Below are positions 1 to 5,924 of a stretch of DNA of 5,955 bases, piece after piece. Source of the stretch: an uncultured Ruminococcus sp. GTDB lineage: Bacteria; Bacillota; Clostridia; Oscillospirales; Ruminococcaceae. Position 1 is the stretch's first letter. Each line of letters begins with the position of its first letter. Location of the stretch: positions 1 through 5,955 of the forward strand of contig CAMWHN010000141.1 of NCBI GenBank assembly GCA_947174085.1, given 5' to 3'. The position numbers and the translations under genes were made by a program. Under the pieces are notes generated by a model. That model saw only the letters and a list, made by a program, of their open reading frames with translations. It did no database searches and was not told the origin of the DNA.

Positions 1-54
1 ACCTATGACCCTCTGCTTGTAAGGCAGATGCTCTCCCAGCTGAGCTAAGCTTCC
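1..54 (-). tRNA. tRNA-Val (anticodon UAC), 3' part cut off by the window edge
   Basis: The minus strand from 54 downward folds as the first 54 bases of a tRNA. It has a 7-base acceptor strand GGAAGCT, a D-stem GCTC/GAGC around an AGCTGGGA loop, a 5-bp anticodon stem TCTGC/GCAGA, and the loop CTTACAA with anticodon TAC at 19-21. The variable loop GGGTC and the start of the T-stem follow. The anticodon reads valine GTA codons. The remaining T-arm, the acceptor 3' strand and any encoded CCA lie outside the window. The gene is expressed from its own promoter at 104-132 and may be the first member of a tRNA cluster continuing to the left. Confidence 0.95.
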
Positions 55-75
55 ATAATTTCTAATTTCTGTCTT

Positions 76-93
76 TCAGGTGTTCTCCCCTGA
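76..93 (-). other. Small hairpin in the pre-tRNA leader
   Basis: In the roughly 43-base leader between the predicted start of transcription (near 97) and the tRNA 5' end, the minus strand has TCAGG and CCTGA enclosing an 8-base loop (81-88). A five-pair stem is weak and could be chance. If real, it would sit upstream of the RNase P cleavage point. Confidence 0.3.
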
Positions 94-103
94 CGACTTT
101 ATT

Positions 104-132
104 ATTATAGCACACTTTCTTTGATTTGTCAA
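104..132 (-). promoter_or_regulatory. Consensus sigma-A promoter of the tRNA-Val gene
   Basis: On the minus strand, TTGACA (127-132) and TATAAT (104-109) are separated by exactly 17 bp (110-126). The -10 box is preceded by TGC, giving an extended -10. Both hexamers match the vegetative consensus perfectly, as expected for a stable-RNA gene. Transcription should begin near 97, leaving a short leader before the tRNA at 54. Confidence 0.93.
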
Positions 133-167
133 GTGTTTTTTCAAAATTTTTTGAAAAATTTTCAAAA

Positions 168-201
168 AAAATATCGGCATTACAAAAAATGCCGATATTT
201 T
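168..201 (-). terminator. Intrinsic terminator of the ABC transporter operon
   Basis: A 14-bp perfect inverted repeat (168-181 with 188-201, 6-base loop 182-187) begins 4 bases after the permease stop codon at 206-208. The core is ATATCGGCAT/ATGCCGATAT. Read on the minus strand, the 3' arm runs directly into a T-rich tract (eight consecutive T), the classic Rho-independent layout. It isolates the ABC operon from the tRNA promoter just downstream. Confidence 0.93.
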
Positions 202-205
202 GAGA

Positions 206-3200
206 TTAGTCAACAGATTTAAGCGATTCAGCCATGTTGATTTTTTCTAATTTCACTTCCATGAATAAATTTACTATGATATTAAATATAAAAGTAAGAA
301 TAATACTATAAATAAAACTCATAGGCAAGATTCTAATCTTAAATGACACCATGTCAACAATAATTTGTAACATAATAAATCTATGTAAGAAAACACCTAG
401 AATTAATCCAACGGCAATACCTAATGCTGTCAAGAAAATATTTTCACGTAATACATAAGCAGAAGTTTCTTTTTTGAAAAATCCTAAAACTTTAATGGTC
501 GCAATTTCCCGAATGCGTTCTGTGATATTAATATTTGTTAAATTATATAATACAATAAAGGCAAGCCCTGCGGCACAAATAATTACTAACAAAACAACAT
601 ATTTTAAACTACTCATCATGTCAGACATACGGTTTTTTAAATCTTGAAATAATATAATATTTGTAACAGATTCATTGCTAGTAATTTCAGCAGACGCTTG
701 ATACTGGTCTGTATCTTCAGGGAAATTCATATAAATGGTATTAAATTCCGGTAATTCAGAAAGCTGATTTTTAATTGTTTCCGGCGCAATAAAAATATAA
801 TTATAGACATGATTTTCAAAAATGCCTGTTACAGTCAAATGCAATTCTTGCATATCTTCATTTCTAAGTGTAATCGTATCACCCAAAGAAACATGATAGC
901 GTTCTGAAATGCTATTACTAATAATCGCTTCGTCAACTGATGGAAATGTAATAGGCTCTTGTTGTAATGTGTGAAAATTCATATATGGATTCATTTCACC
1001 AAAAGGCGCAAGTAAGGAAATACTTTTAATTTTATCATCAGCTAGCAAATCCCATGACGCTTGATGTAATAAAATATATTCCTGTGTTTGTGTATCAAGA
1101 ATTTGTTCTAATTCTTTTGACAATTTTTCACCAGAATCTGTTTTCAAAGTTGCCTCGGCATCTGCAATTAAAATTTCTGTATACTGTACATCGGCAAATC
1201 CTGCAATAGAATCATTTACGCCGAATCCTGTTAATAATAGTGCCGTACATCCACTAATGCCGACAATCATCATAAAAAATCTGCGTTTATATCTGAAAAT
1301 ATTACGCACAGAAACTTTATGCAAGAATTTTAATTGATTCCAGATAAACGGAATATATTCCAGAAATACACGTTTTCCGGCTTTTGGAGCTTTCGGGCGC
1401 ATTAATCCGGCAGAAGTTTCAGCAAGCTCATGATGACAAGAAATCCAAGTCGTTCCCATAGAGCAAGCTAATGAAGCAATTAAAGATGCGAATGCTAATT
1501 TCCAATCAAATAAATAATGCATAGGAATCGGCATATACATTAATTCATAAGATAGCCAAATCACTTGCGGAAAGACAACAGTTCCGGCAAAATAGCCTAA
1601 AATACAGCCAATCAAAGAGGCACTGCCAGAATAGACTAGAAATTTTCCCATAATAGCAAATTCTGAATAACCTAATGCTTTAAACGTTCCGATTTGGGTA
1701 CGTTGTTCTTCTATCATACGGCTCATAGTTGTCATACAAACAAGTGCAGCAACTAAAATAAAAAATATCGGAAATATTTTCGCAATCTGTTCTACAATTT
1801 GGGAATCACTTTCAAAACATGCATAACTAATATTTGTATTTCTATCTAATACATAACTATCAGGCTTTTTAATATCTGCAATTTCTTGTTCAGCATCTGC
1901 AATTTCCTGTTCAGCATCTGCAATTTTTTCATCAAATTCTTGTTTGCCGTCCTGATATTCTTTTTGTCCGTCAGCAAATTTCTGTTTACCGTCTTCATAT
2001 TCTGCTAAACCATCTTGATATTTTTGCAAACCATCTTCATATTCTTGTTTGCCATCTTGATATTTTTTTAAACCGTCCTCATATTCTTGTTTGCCAGATT
2101 CATATTCTTCTAATCCGTCCCGATAAGCTTTTTCAGCTTCTTGATATTGTTCTAAACCGTCTTCATATTCTTTCTTACCTGTTTCATAATCTTCAAAACC
2201 TTGTTCATATTCTAACCGTCCGTCATCTAATTTTTTTTGTCCTTCTTCCAGAGCTTGCCAACCAGCAGTAATTTCTTCTTGTTTTTCGTTTAATAATGCC
2301 TGTTGTGCATTCAGCTCCTGTAAACCAGATTCTAATTGCATCTTTGCAGATTGTATCTGCGCCCAACCGGATTCTAATTGCGCTTTTGTTGCTAAAAGCA
2401 TTTGCTTTTGTTCTTCCGGCAAATAATCCCATGCTAATTCTGCTTGTGCAAACTGTGTATCAAATGCCTGTTGATTTGCAGTTAATTCAGATTCTTTGGC
2501 AGATAATTCTGTTTGAGACTGTTCTAATACAGCTCTAGCTTCTGTAAGCTGTTTCTGTCCAGTTTCTAATTGCGATTGTCCCTCTTGTAACTGTTCCCGA
2601 GAAGAATCTAATTCTTGTTGTCCTGTAATTAATTCTTGTTCTGCTTCTTCCAGTTGCTTTTCTGCATTATCAAGCTCTAATTTTGCATTATCTAATTTTT
2701 CTTTTGCATTATCAAGCTCTAGTTTACCGTCTTGTATTTCTTGTTCTGCATCTAAAAGCTTTTGTTCAGCGTCTGATAATTCTTTTTCAGCTTTTTCAAA
2801 TTCTTTTTTACCGTCATCAAGTTCCTGTTTTGCATCAGATAATTCTTTTTCTGCATCTGAAAGCTTTTTTTCAGAGTCAGATAATTCTTGTTCAGCGTCT
2901 TGTAATTCCTGTTTGCCCTCTTTTTGTTTATCTTTGAGTTCTTTTTTACCGTCATTTAATTCTGATTCGGCATCGGCAATGATTCTATCATAGCGATGAT
3001 TTGCTTGTTGTTGTGTCAAATCTTCCCAAATACTATCTTTTTCATTCATGAAATTTTTATATTTTTCAGAATAAATTTCATCATCGCAATTAAATTTAAC
3101 AAAAATCTCACTATAGTAATCTAAATCAAAATCTTCAGGCAAAATATATAAAAATCCTGCAACACTGCCATTGCCAATCGAAGTCGTACCTCTTTCAAAA

Positions 3201-3724
3201 TTCATATAATAGGAAGAATATGCTGTACCAACAACTGTGAGTTTATCAAATTTTAATAAATCTATTGTATCTTGTGCGTTAGTAACTGCAACTGTAATCA
3301 CATCACCGACTTGTAAATCCGTTGCAGCATCGGCAAGGCATTCACCAGAATTTTCCGGCAAACGACCAGTTTCTAACTGAATTTGATTTATATTTTTGGG
3401 CAAAGAATGTGTTTTAAATACATATTCTGTTTCGTCAAATAAATATAACACATCAAGCGTATTAGCACCCTCTGCATAACGTACATCAGATTGTTTTTGA
3501 AATTCCTGTACATCTTGTTCTTCCCAACCAAGCGTTGATAATAATCTATAATCATAAAGTTGATAATCTTGCCAGAAATTATTAACTGTATTGACCATAG
3601 CCGGTGTTGTAATTCTCACGCCTGTGAAAAAGCCTACACCTAATGCAATAATTGCTAAAATTGCAAAAAATCGCCCAAAAGAGCCTTTAATTTCCCGTAA
3701 AGTTGTTTTACGCATTGCTTTCAT
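206..3724 (-). CDS. Large FtsX/MacB-type ABC transporter permease with a coiled-coil hairpin insert
   Basis: Membrane component of a MacB-superfamily (type VII) ABC system, 1172 residues from the chosen ATG. Predicted order: TM1 (about 18-40); extracellular domain resembling MacB_PCD (40-243); heptad-repeat coiled coil (about 247-620); FtsX module 1 with TM2-4 (about 645-762) and coupling segment EEQRTQIGTFKALGY; TM5 (about 813-835); second extracellular domain (836-1038); FtsX module 2 with TM6-8 (about 1040-1155) and segment ERIREIATIKVLGF. Two FtsX modules in one chain imply that a single permease pairs with an ATPase dimer. The start at 3724 is preferred because GGTGAT lies 4 bases upstream. 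An in-frame ATG at 3736 would overlap the ATPase gene and lacks a ribosome site; ATG 3715 is another option. It follows the ATPase gene by five bases. The coiled coil is far larger than anything in typical MacB or LolC/E. The YxxG heptads recall YhgE/Pip-type surface proteins. Family is sure; substrate is unknown. Confidence 0.93.
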   Translation of the reverse strand: MKAMRKTTLREIKGSFGRFFAILAIIALGVGFFTGVRITTPAMVNTVNNFWQDYQLYDYRLLSTLGWEEQDVQEFQKQSDVRYAEGANTLDVLYLFDETEYVFKTHSLPKNINQIQLETGRLPENSGECLADAATDLQVGDVITVAVTNAQDTIDLLKFDKLTVVGTAYSSYYMNFERGTTSIGNGSVAGFLYILPEDFDLDYYSEIFVKFNCDDEIYSEKYKNFMNEKDSIWEDLTQQQANHRYDRIIADAESELNDGKKELKDKQKEGKQELQDAEQELSDSEKKLSDAEKELSDAKQELDDGKKEFEKAEKELSDAEQKLLDAEQEIQDGKLELDNAKEKLDNAKLELDNAEKQLEEAEQELITGQQELDSSREQLQEGQSQLETGQKQLTEARAVLEQSQTELSAKESELTANQQAFDTQFAQAELAWDYLPEEQKQMLLATKAQLESGWAQIQSAKMQLESGLQELNAQQALLNEKQEEITAGWQALEEGQKKLDDGRLEYEQGFEDYETGKKEYEDGLEQYQEAEKAYRDGLEEYESGKQEYEDGLKKYQDGKQEYEDGLQKYQDGLAEYEDGKQKFADGQKEYQDGKQEFDEKIADAEQEIADAEQEIADIKKPDSYVLDRNTNISYACFESDSQIVEQIAKIFPIFFILVAALVCMTTMSRMIEEQRTQIGTFKALGYSEFAIMGKFLVYSGSASLIGCILGYFAGTVVFPQVIWLSYELMYMPIPMHYLFDWKLAFASLIASLACSMGTTWISCHHELAETSAGLMRPKAPKAGKRVFLEYIPFIWNQLKFLHKVSVRNIFRYKRRFFMMIVGISGCTALLLTGFGVNDSIAGFADVQYTEILIADAEATLKTDSGEKLSKELEQILDTQTQEYILLHQASWDLLADDKIKSISLLAPFGEMNPYMNFHTLQQEPITFPSVDEAIISNSISERYHVSLGDTITLRNEDMQELHLTVTGIFENHVYNYIFIAPETIKNQLSELPEFNTIYMNFPEDTDQYQASAEITSNESVTNIILFQDLKNRMSDMMSSLKYVVLLVIICAAGLAFIVLYNLTNINITERIREIATIKVLGFFKKETSAYVLRENIFLTALGIAVGLILGVFLHRFIMLQIIVDMVSFKIRILPMSFIYSIILTFIFNIIVNLFMEVKLEKINMAESLKSVD
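1874..1927 (-). repeat. 21-bp tandem repeat (2.6 copies) encoding IADAEQE units
   Basis: Two adjacent 21-bp units (1874-1894 and 1895-1915) differ at one base, followed by 12 bases of a third (1916-1927). Each unit encodes seven residues, one heptad, at the membrane-proximal end of arm 2 of the permease coiled coil. Gain or loss of a unit would keep the reading frame. Confidence 0.85.
1951..2202 (-). repeat. 42-bp imperfect tandem repeat, six units, encoding paired YxxG heptads
   Basis: Units begin at 1951, 1993, 2035, 2077, 2119 and 2161, each 42 bp. Most open with a CTTCATATTC-like sequence on the plus strand. Each encodes 14 residues, two heptads, of the form EYEDGLKKYQDGKQ with drift. 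The most alike are the units at 1993 and 2035. The repeat lies inside the permease gene and builds the tyrosine/glycine-rich second arm of its coiled coil. Confidence 0.8.
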
Positions 3725-3729
3725 AATTA

Positions 3730-4434
3730 TCACCATTCAATTTCTGAAACATCAACAATATGTTCATTGCGATACATACTTTCCACCATGCCATTTCTAA
3801 CAGTAATAATTCTATCTGCCATAGCCGATAATGCTTGATTATGCGTAATGACAACAACTGTCATGCCAGTACTACGGCAAGTATCTTGTAATAATTTTAA
3901 AACGGCTTTTCCTGTATGATAATCTAATGCGCCTGTTGGTTCATCACAAAGTAATAATTTAGGGTTTTTAGCTAATGCTCTTGCAATGGCAACTCTTTGC
4001 TGTTCGCCACCGGATAATTGCGCTGGAAAATTCTTCATTCTGTCTTTTAAACCGACCTGTTCTAAAACTGTTCTTGCATCTAACGGCTCACGACAAATTT
4101 GTGCCGCAAGCTCTACGTTTTCTAATGCTGTGAGATTCTGGACTAAATTATAAAACTGAAATACAAATCCTACATCATAACGCCTATAAGCAGTCAATTG
4201 CTTTTTATTCAAGTGTGAAATTTCCGTGCCGTCAAGCTGTGCGCTCCCACTAGTGAGCGTATCCATACCACCAAGAATATTTAAAATCGTCGTCTTACCT
4301 GCGCCGGACGCTCCTACGATAACGCAAAATTCACCCTTTTCAATTTCAAAATTTACATCACGCAACGCTTGGATTTCTACTTCTCCCGTGTGATAAGTCT
4401 TTCTGACATGCTCAAATGTTACATATGCACTCAT
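3730..4434 (-). CDS. ABC transporter ATP-binding protein, MacB/LolD type
   Basis: Cytoplasmic ATPase that powers the FtsX-type permease encoded next to it. It has 234 residues, the usual length for LolD/MacB-like subunits. Visible motifs in order: aromatic A-loop Y14; Walker A GASGAGKTT (41-49); Q-loop Q93 in FVFQFYNL; signature LSGGEQQR (140-147); Walker B LLLCDEP with D164 and catalytic E165; D-loop ALD (169-171); H-loop H198. All catalytic residues are present, so the protein should be active as a dimer. The ATG at 4434 has a strong ribosome site AAAGGAGG (4440-4447) five bases upstream. Its TGA (3730-3732) forms part of the GGTGAT that probably serves as the ribosome site of the permease gene, implying translational coupling. 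The family assignment is firm; the transported or signalled substrate is not evident. Confidence 0.97.
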   Translation of the reverse strand: MSAYVTFEHVRKTYHTGEVEIQALRDVNFEIEKGEFCVIVGASGAGKTTILNILGGMDTLTSGSAQLDGTEISHLNKKQLTAYRRYDVGFVFQFYNLVQNLTALENVELAAQICREPLDARTVLEQVGLKDRMKNFPAQLSGGEQQRVAIARALAKNPKLLLCDEPTGALDYHTGKAVLKLLQDTCRSTGMTVVVITHNQALSAMADRIITVRNGMVESMYRNEHIVDVSEIEW

Positions 4435-4439
4435 AAAAT

Positions 4440-4447
4440 CCTCCTTT
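4440..4447 (-). promoter_or_regulatory. Ribosome binding site of the ABC ATPase gene
   Basis: AAAGGAGG on the minus strand, five bases (ATTTT) before the ATG at 4434, near-perfect complementarity to the 16S 3' end. It fixes the ATPase start. Confidence 0.92.
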
Positions 4448-4469
4448 GAAAATATATTATAATTATATC

Positions 4470-4498
4470 ATTATAACATATTTTCAATGTAAATTCAA
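4470..4498 (-). promoter_or_regulatory. Sigma-A promoter of the ABC transporter operon
   Basis: On the minus strand, TTGAAT (4493-4498) lies 17 bp upstream of TATAAT (4470-4475). The -10 box is preceded by TGT, an extended -10. Transcription should start near 4463, giving a leader of about 28 bases with the AAAGGAGG site. It lies about 25 bp past the terminator at 4524-4553. No clear operator repeat is visible around it, so regulation cannot be read from this window. Confidence 0.82.
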
Positions 4499-4523
4499 CA
4501 CTTTTCGAGAATTTTCTATAAAA

Positions 4524-4553
4524 AAATGACTTTGATTTAGTTCAAAGTCATTT
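4524..4553 (-). terminator. Intrinsic terminator downstream of the CPBP gene
   Basis: A 12-bp perfect inverted repeat (AAATGACTTTGA, 4524-4535, with TCAAAGTCATTT, 4542-4553) around a 6-base loop. On the minus strand the stem ends in a run of seven T, as expected for a terminator of the genes to the right. The stem has only three G:C pairs. On the plus strand it is followed by a looser T-rich stretch, so weak two-way function is possible. The 4554-4644 stretch between it and the CPBP stop codon is very AT-rich and shows nothing else. Confidence 0.8.
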
Positions 4554-4644
4554 GTATTATTATTATTTTATTTTTTTAACTTAAAAATAAAATTTTAAAA
4601 GAATTAAAGAATTTTAAATTAAATAATCAACAACTCAGAATCTA

Positions 4645-5378
4645 TTATTCGGATTTATTGTGTCTGCTTAATAATATTGATAAGGATATTATTATGATTT
4701 TTGCAAAGATTCCGATATATATGTTTCCGCCAATAGCAACTTGTGAAAATGTATTGACTAATGAATGCATTAATACACATAACCATAGATTATTTTTGTA
4801 GTTATAAATAGCTGAAAGAATAAAACAATTTGTCATCAAGCCTGTTAAAAATGGAAATACCTGTACATAGGAAATGCTACCATCAATATAAAAAAACAAG
4901 AAATGCCATGCTCCCCAAAAAACAAAAGTAACAATAGTAGCAACAGAATATGGTAATTTTTTTCAATAAAAGGCTGAAATGTATATCGCCAACCTATTTC
5001 TTCGATTCCTCCGAAAGCGATTGATTTTATAAATAACAATAAAAGAATATAGTCCTTCGTTATCTTTATTGAACCAACAATCAATACATCAAGAAAATCT
5101 AAAATCATAAATATAATGACAAGAATATAAGATTTTAAGTCAGCTTTAAAATGAAAAAAGTCTTTAAAAATCTTTTTTATGTTCTTGTCATTATACCTTA
5201 TCTGAAATGCGCACCCCCAGAAAGCAGATGAAATTCCTGCCACTATGATTAGTATTATGCCCACCATTGAATTATAGCCACATATATATCCGTTCTTTCT
5301 CAATATGAATGTGACTAAACTCACAAGGGTAATTTGAACAAAGGTAGGGCAAAGATAGTAAAGTATTTTCTTGTTCAT
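4645..5378 (-). pseudogene. CPBP-family intramembrane protease (CAAX protease / Abi type), frameshifted
   Basis: Two overlapping minus-strand frames together spell one CPBP-family (PF02517) multi-pass membrane protein. The first runs from ATG 5378 and contains motif 1, EEIGWR (E126, E127, R131). It continues correctly to E139, then reads out of frame and stops at 4845 as a 177-residue product. From 4956 the other frame gives KLPYSVATIVTF, then motif 2 FWGAWH (H159) and motif 3 HSLVN (H205, N209), ending at 4645. Adding one A to the A7 run (4957-4963) restores 244 residues, a normal family length, with several hydrophobic segments. Members cleave prenylated or peptide substrates in the membrane, or protect against bacteriocins. 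The truncated product would lack both histidine motifs. AGGAG (5383-5387) lies four bases before the ATG, and that ATG overlaps the upstream gene's stop as ATGA. Alternatives to a dead gene are phase variation, recoding or a sequencing error. Confidence 0.87.
4956..4962 (-). other. Frame-switch point: A AAA AAT slippery heptamer in an A7 run
   Basis: The zero-frame codons are GAA AAA AAT (4964-4956), so the heptamer A AAA AAT sits in the phase required for -1 slippage. A -1 shift makes the next codon TTA (4956-4954), which is exactly the frame carrying the two histidine motifs of the CPBP protein. I see no strong downstream stem and no well-placed upstream Shine-Dalgarno-like stimulator, so a simple indel in the homopolymer is equally well supported. 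Confidence 0.6.
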
Positions 5379-5614
5379 ACCACTCCTATAAATTTTAATT
5401 TATCGCTTAGATTTCCCATTGAAATTATATCACACAAAATTTTTAAGCATTTAAGAATATCTAATTTAATAGAACGTTCTGATACTTGCATATCGGTTCT
5501 ATCAAAAATAATATTTAGTAAAAGCTCTTTTCCGTCTTCTCCAAATTTTCGCAAAAATCGAAAAATAAAAATGAGATTAATCATGTCCCACACAAATTTT
5601 TGCAAGCATGACAT
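5375..5614 (-). CDS. Small unrecognised protein, translationally coupled to the CPBP gene
   Basis: A 79-residue frame that I do not recognise. The first third is hydrophobic and aromatic (MINLIFIFRFLRKF). The rest mixes charged and hydrophobic residues like a folded soluble domain (FGEDGKELLLNIIFDRTD and ERSIKLDILKCLKILCDI). Its TGA (5375-5377) overlaps the CPBP start as ATGA, and the CPBP ribosome site lies in its last codons, which argues that it is translated. Against it: the ATG at 5614 lies inside the end of the preceding frame and has no clear ribosome site. It may be reached by coupling, start at ATG 5584, or be the remnant of a longer gene. The FGE...EL...I segment vaguely recalls a segment of the preceding frame. 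Confidence 0.45.
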   Translation of the reverse strand: MSCLQKFVWDMINLIFIFRFLRKFGEDGKELLLNIIFDRTDMQVSERSIKLDILKCLKILCDIISMGNLSDKLKFIGVV

Positions 5615-5924
5615 GATAAATATTAAAAAATTCTTCTTCTGGAATAATAAACTTAGGACTATTAAATATTAATTTTTGTTTGGTATCAGGTTTAAATATA
5701 ATTTTACAATATCTTGTGACTTGTTCCTCTTGTTTTTTTTCAATAAGATTCCAACTGCCATTATGACGATTACAAAATATATCTAGTATTAATTCCTCAC
5801 CAAACGAATTGCTATAATGCTGTGTAGAGCCTTGTATACTCCAATCTTTTCTAATTTCTTTCATAGATTTCATGCCTATTAAAATACTAACTTCTTTCTC
5901 CGTGCAATCCAAAGTTATTTTCAA
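5577..5924 (-). CDS. Unrecognised small protein, possibly 5'-truncated by the window
   Basis: A 115-residue frame from a TTG at 5924, beginning MKITLDCTEKEVSILIG, that I cannot assign to a family. It is mostly polar with no signal peptide or clear membrane segment; the middle reads FGEELILDIFCNRHNGSW and the C-terminal part FIIPEEEFFNIYHVMLAK. The stop codon is at 5577-5579. The frame is open from 5924 to the window edge with no stop, and no good ribosome site precedes the TTG, so the true start may lie to the right. It overlaps the next minus-strand frame by 38 bases, which suggests a compact gene group ending with the CPBP gene. Length, composition and position resemble small accessory genes, but this gives no function. 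Confidence 0.55.
   Translation of the reverse strand: MKITLDCTEKEVSILIGMKSMKEIRKDWSIQGSTQHYSNSFGEELILDIFCNRHNGSWNLIEKKQEEQVTRYCKIIFKPDTKQKLIFNSPKFIIPEEEFFNIYHVMLAKICVGHD

Larger units (their letters stand above)
1866..2986 (-). other. Extracellular coiled-coil hairpin region of the permease
   Basis: This stretch encodes residues about 247-620 of the permease, almost unbroken heptads. Arm 1 (about 247-425) uses L/A heptads of the KELSDAE type. Arm 2 (about 455-610) switches to aromatic/glycine heptads of the EYEDGLK type. The only proline in the region is P436 (codon 2417-2419) in DYLPEEQKQ, leaving arms of roughly 189 and 184 residues. IADAE-type sequence occurs at both membrane-proximal ends. 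The orientation relative to TM1 places it outside the cell. Hairpin folding is inferred from symmetry; the heptads are seen directly. Confidence 0.8.

Noticed and set aside
1..54. tRNA as an attachment site for an integrated element
   Set aside because: The 3' end of the tRNA is outside the window, no duplicated tRNA 3' segment is visible, and no integrase is present.
2296..2937. Open frames on the plus strand opposite the coiled coil (2296-2538 and 2683-2937)
   Set aside because: They are antisense to the low-complexity heptad repeats, which keep stops out of other frames. The translations are monotonous Leu/Val/Gln/Ile with no ribosome site.
2223..2955. Other minus-strand frames inside the permease gene (2223-2432, 2752-2955)
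   Set aside because: They lie within the confidently assigned permease frame, and the second is simply the heptad repeats read out of frame (Lys/Asn-rich).
1874..2960. Regular repeats considered as a CRISPR array or non-coding satellite
   Set aside because: There are no spacers of constant length between identical repeats. Periods of 21 and 42 bp follow protein heptads within one open frame.
3722..3736. ATG at 3736 as the permease start
   Set aside because: It overlaps the ATPase stop and has no ribosome site, whereas the ATG at 3724-3722 has GGTGAT at suitable distance. The difference is only four residues.
3591..3800. Plus-strand frame across the ATPase/permease junction
   Set aside because: It is antisense to the ends of two well-supported genes, with no ribosome site and no recognisable protein character.
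4645..4899. 84-residue frame as a separate gene
   Set aside because: Its start is a TTG with no ribosome site, and the frame extends upstream through FWGAWH and KLPYSVATIV, so it is the C-terminal part of the frameshifted CPBP gene.
5334..5672. 112-residue plus-strand frame opposite the small genes
   Set aside because: It starts with TTG, lacks a ribosome site and promoter, and overlaps antisense the CPBP start and two minus-strand frames that look more like coding sequence.
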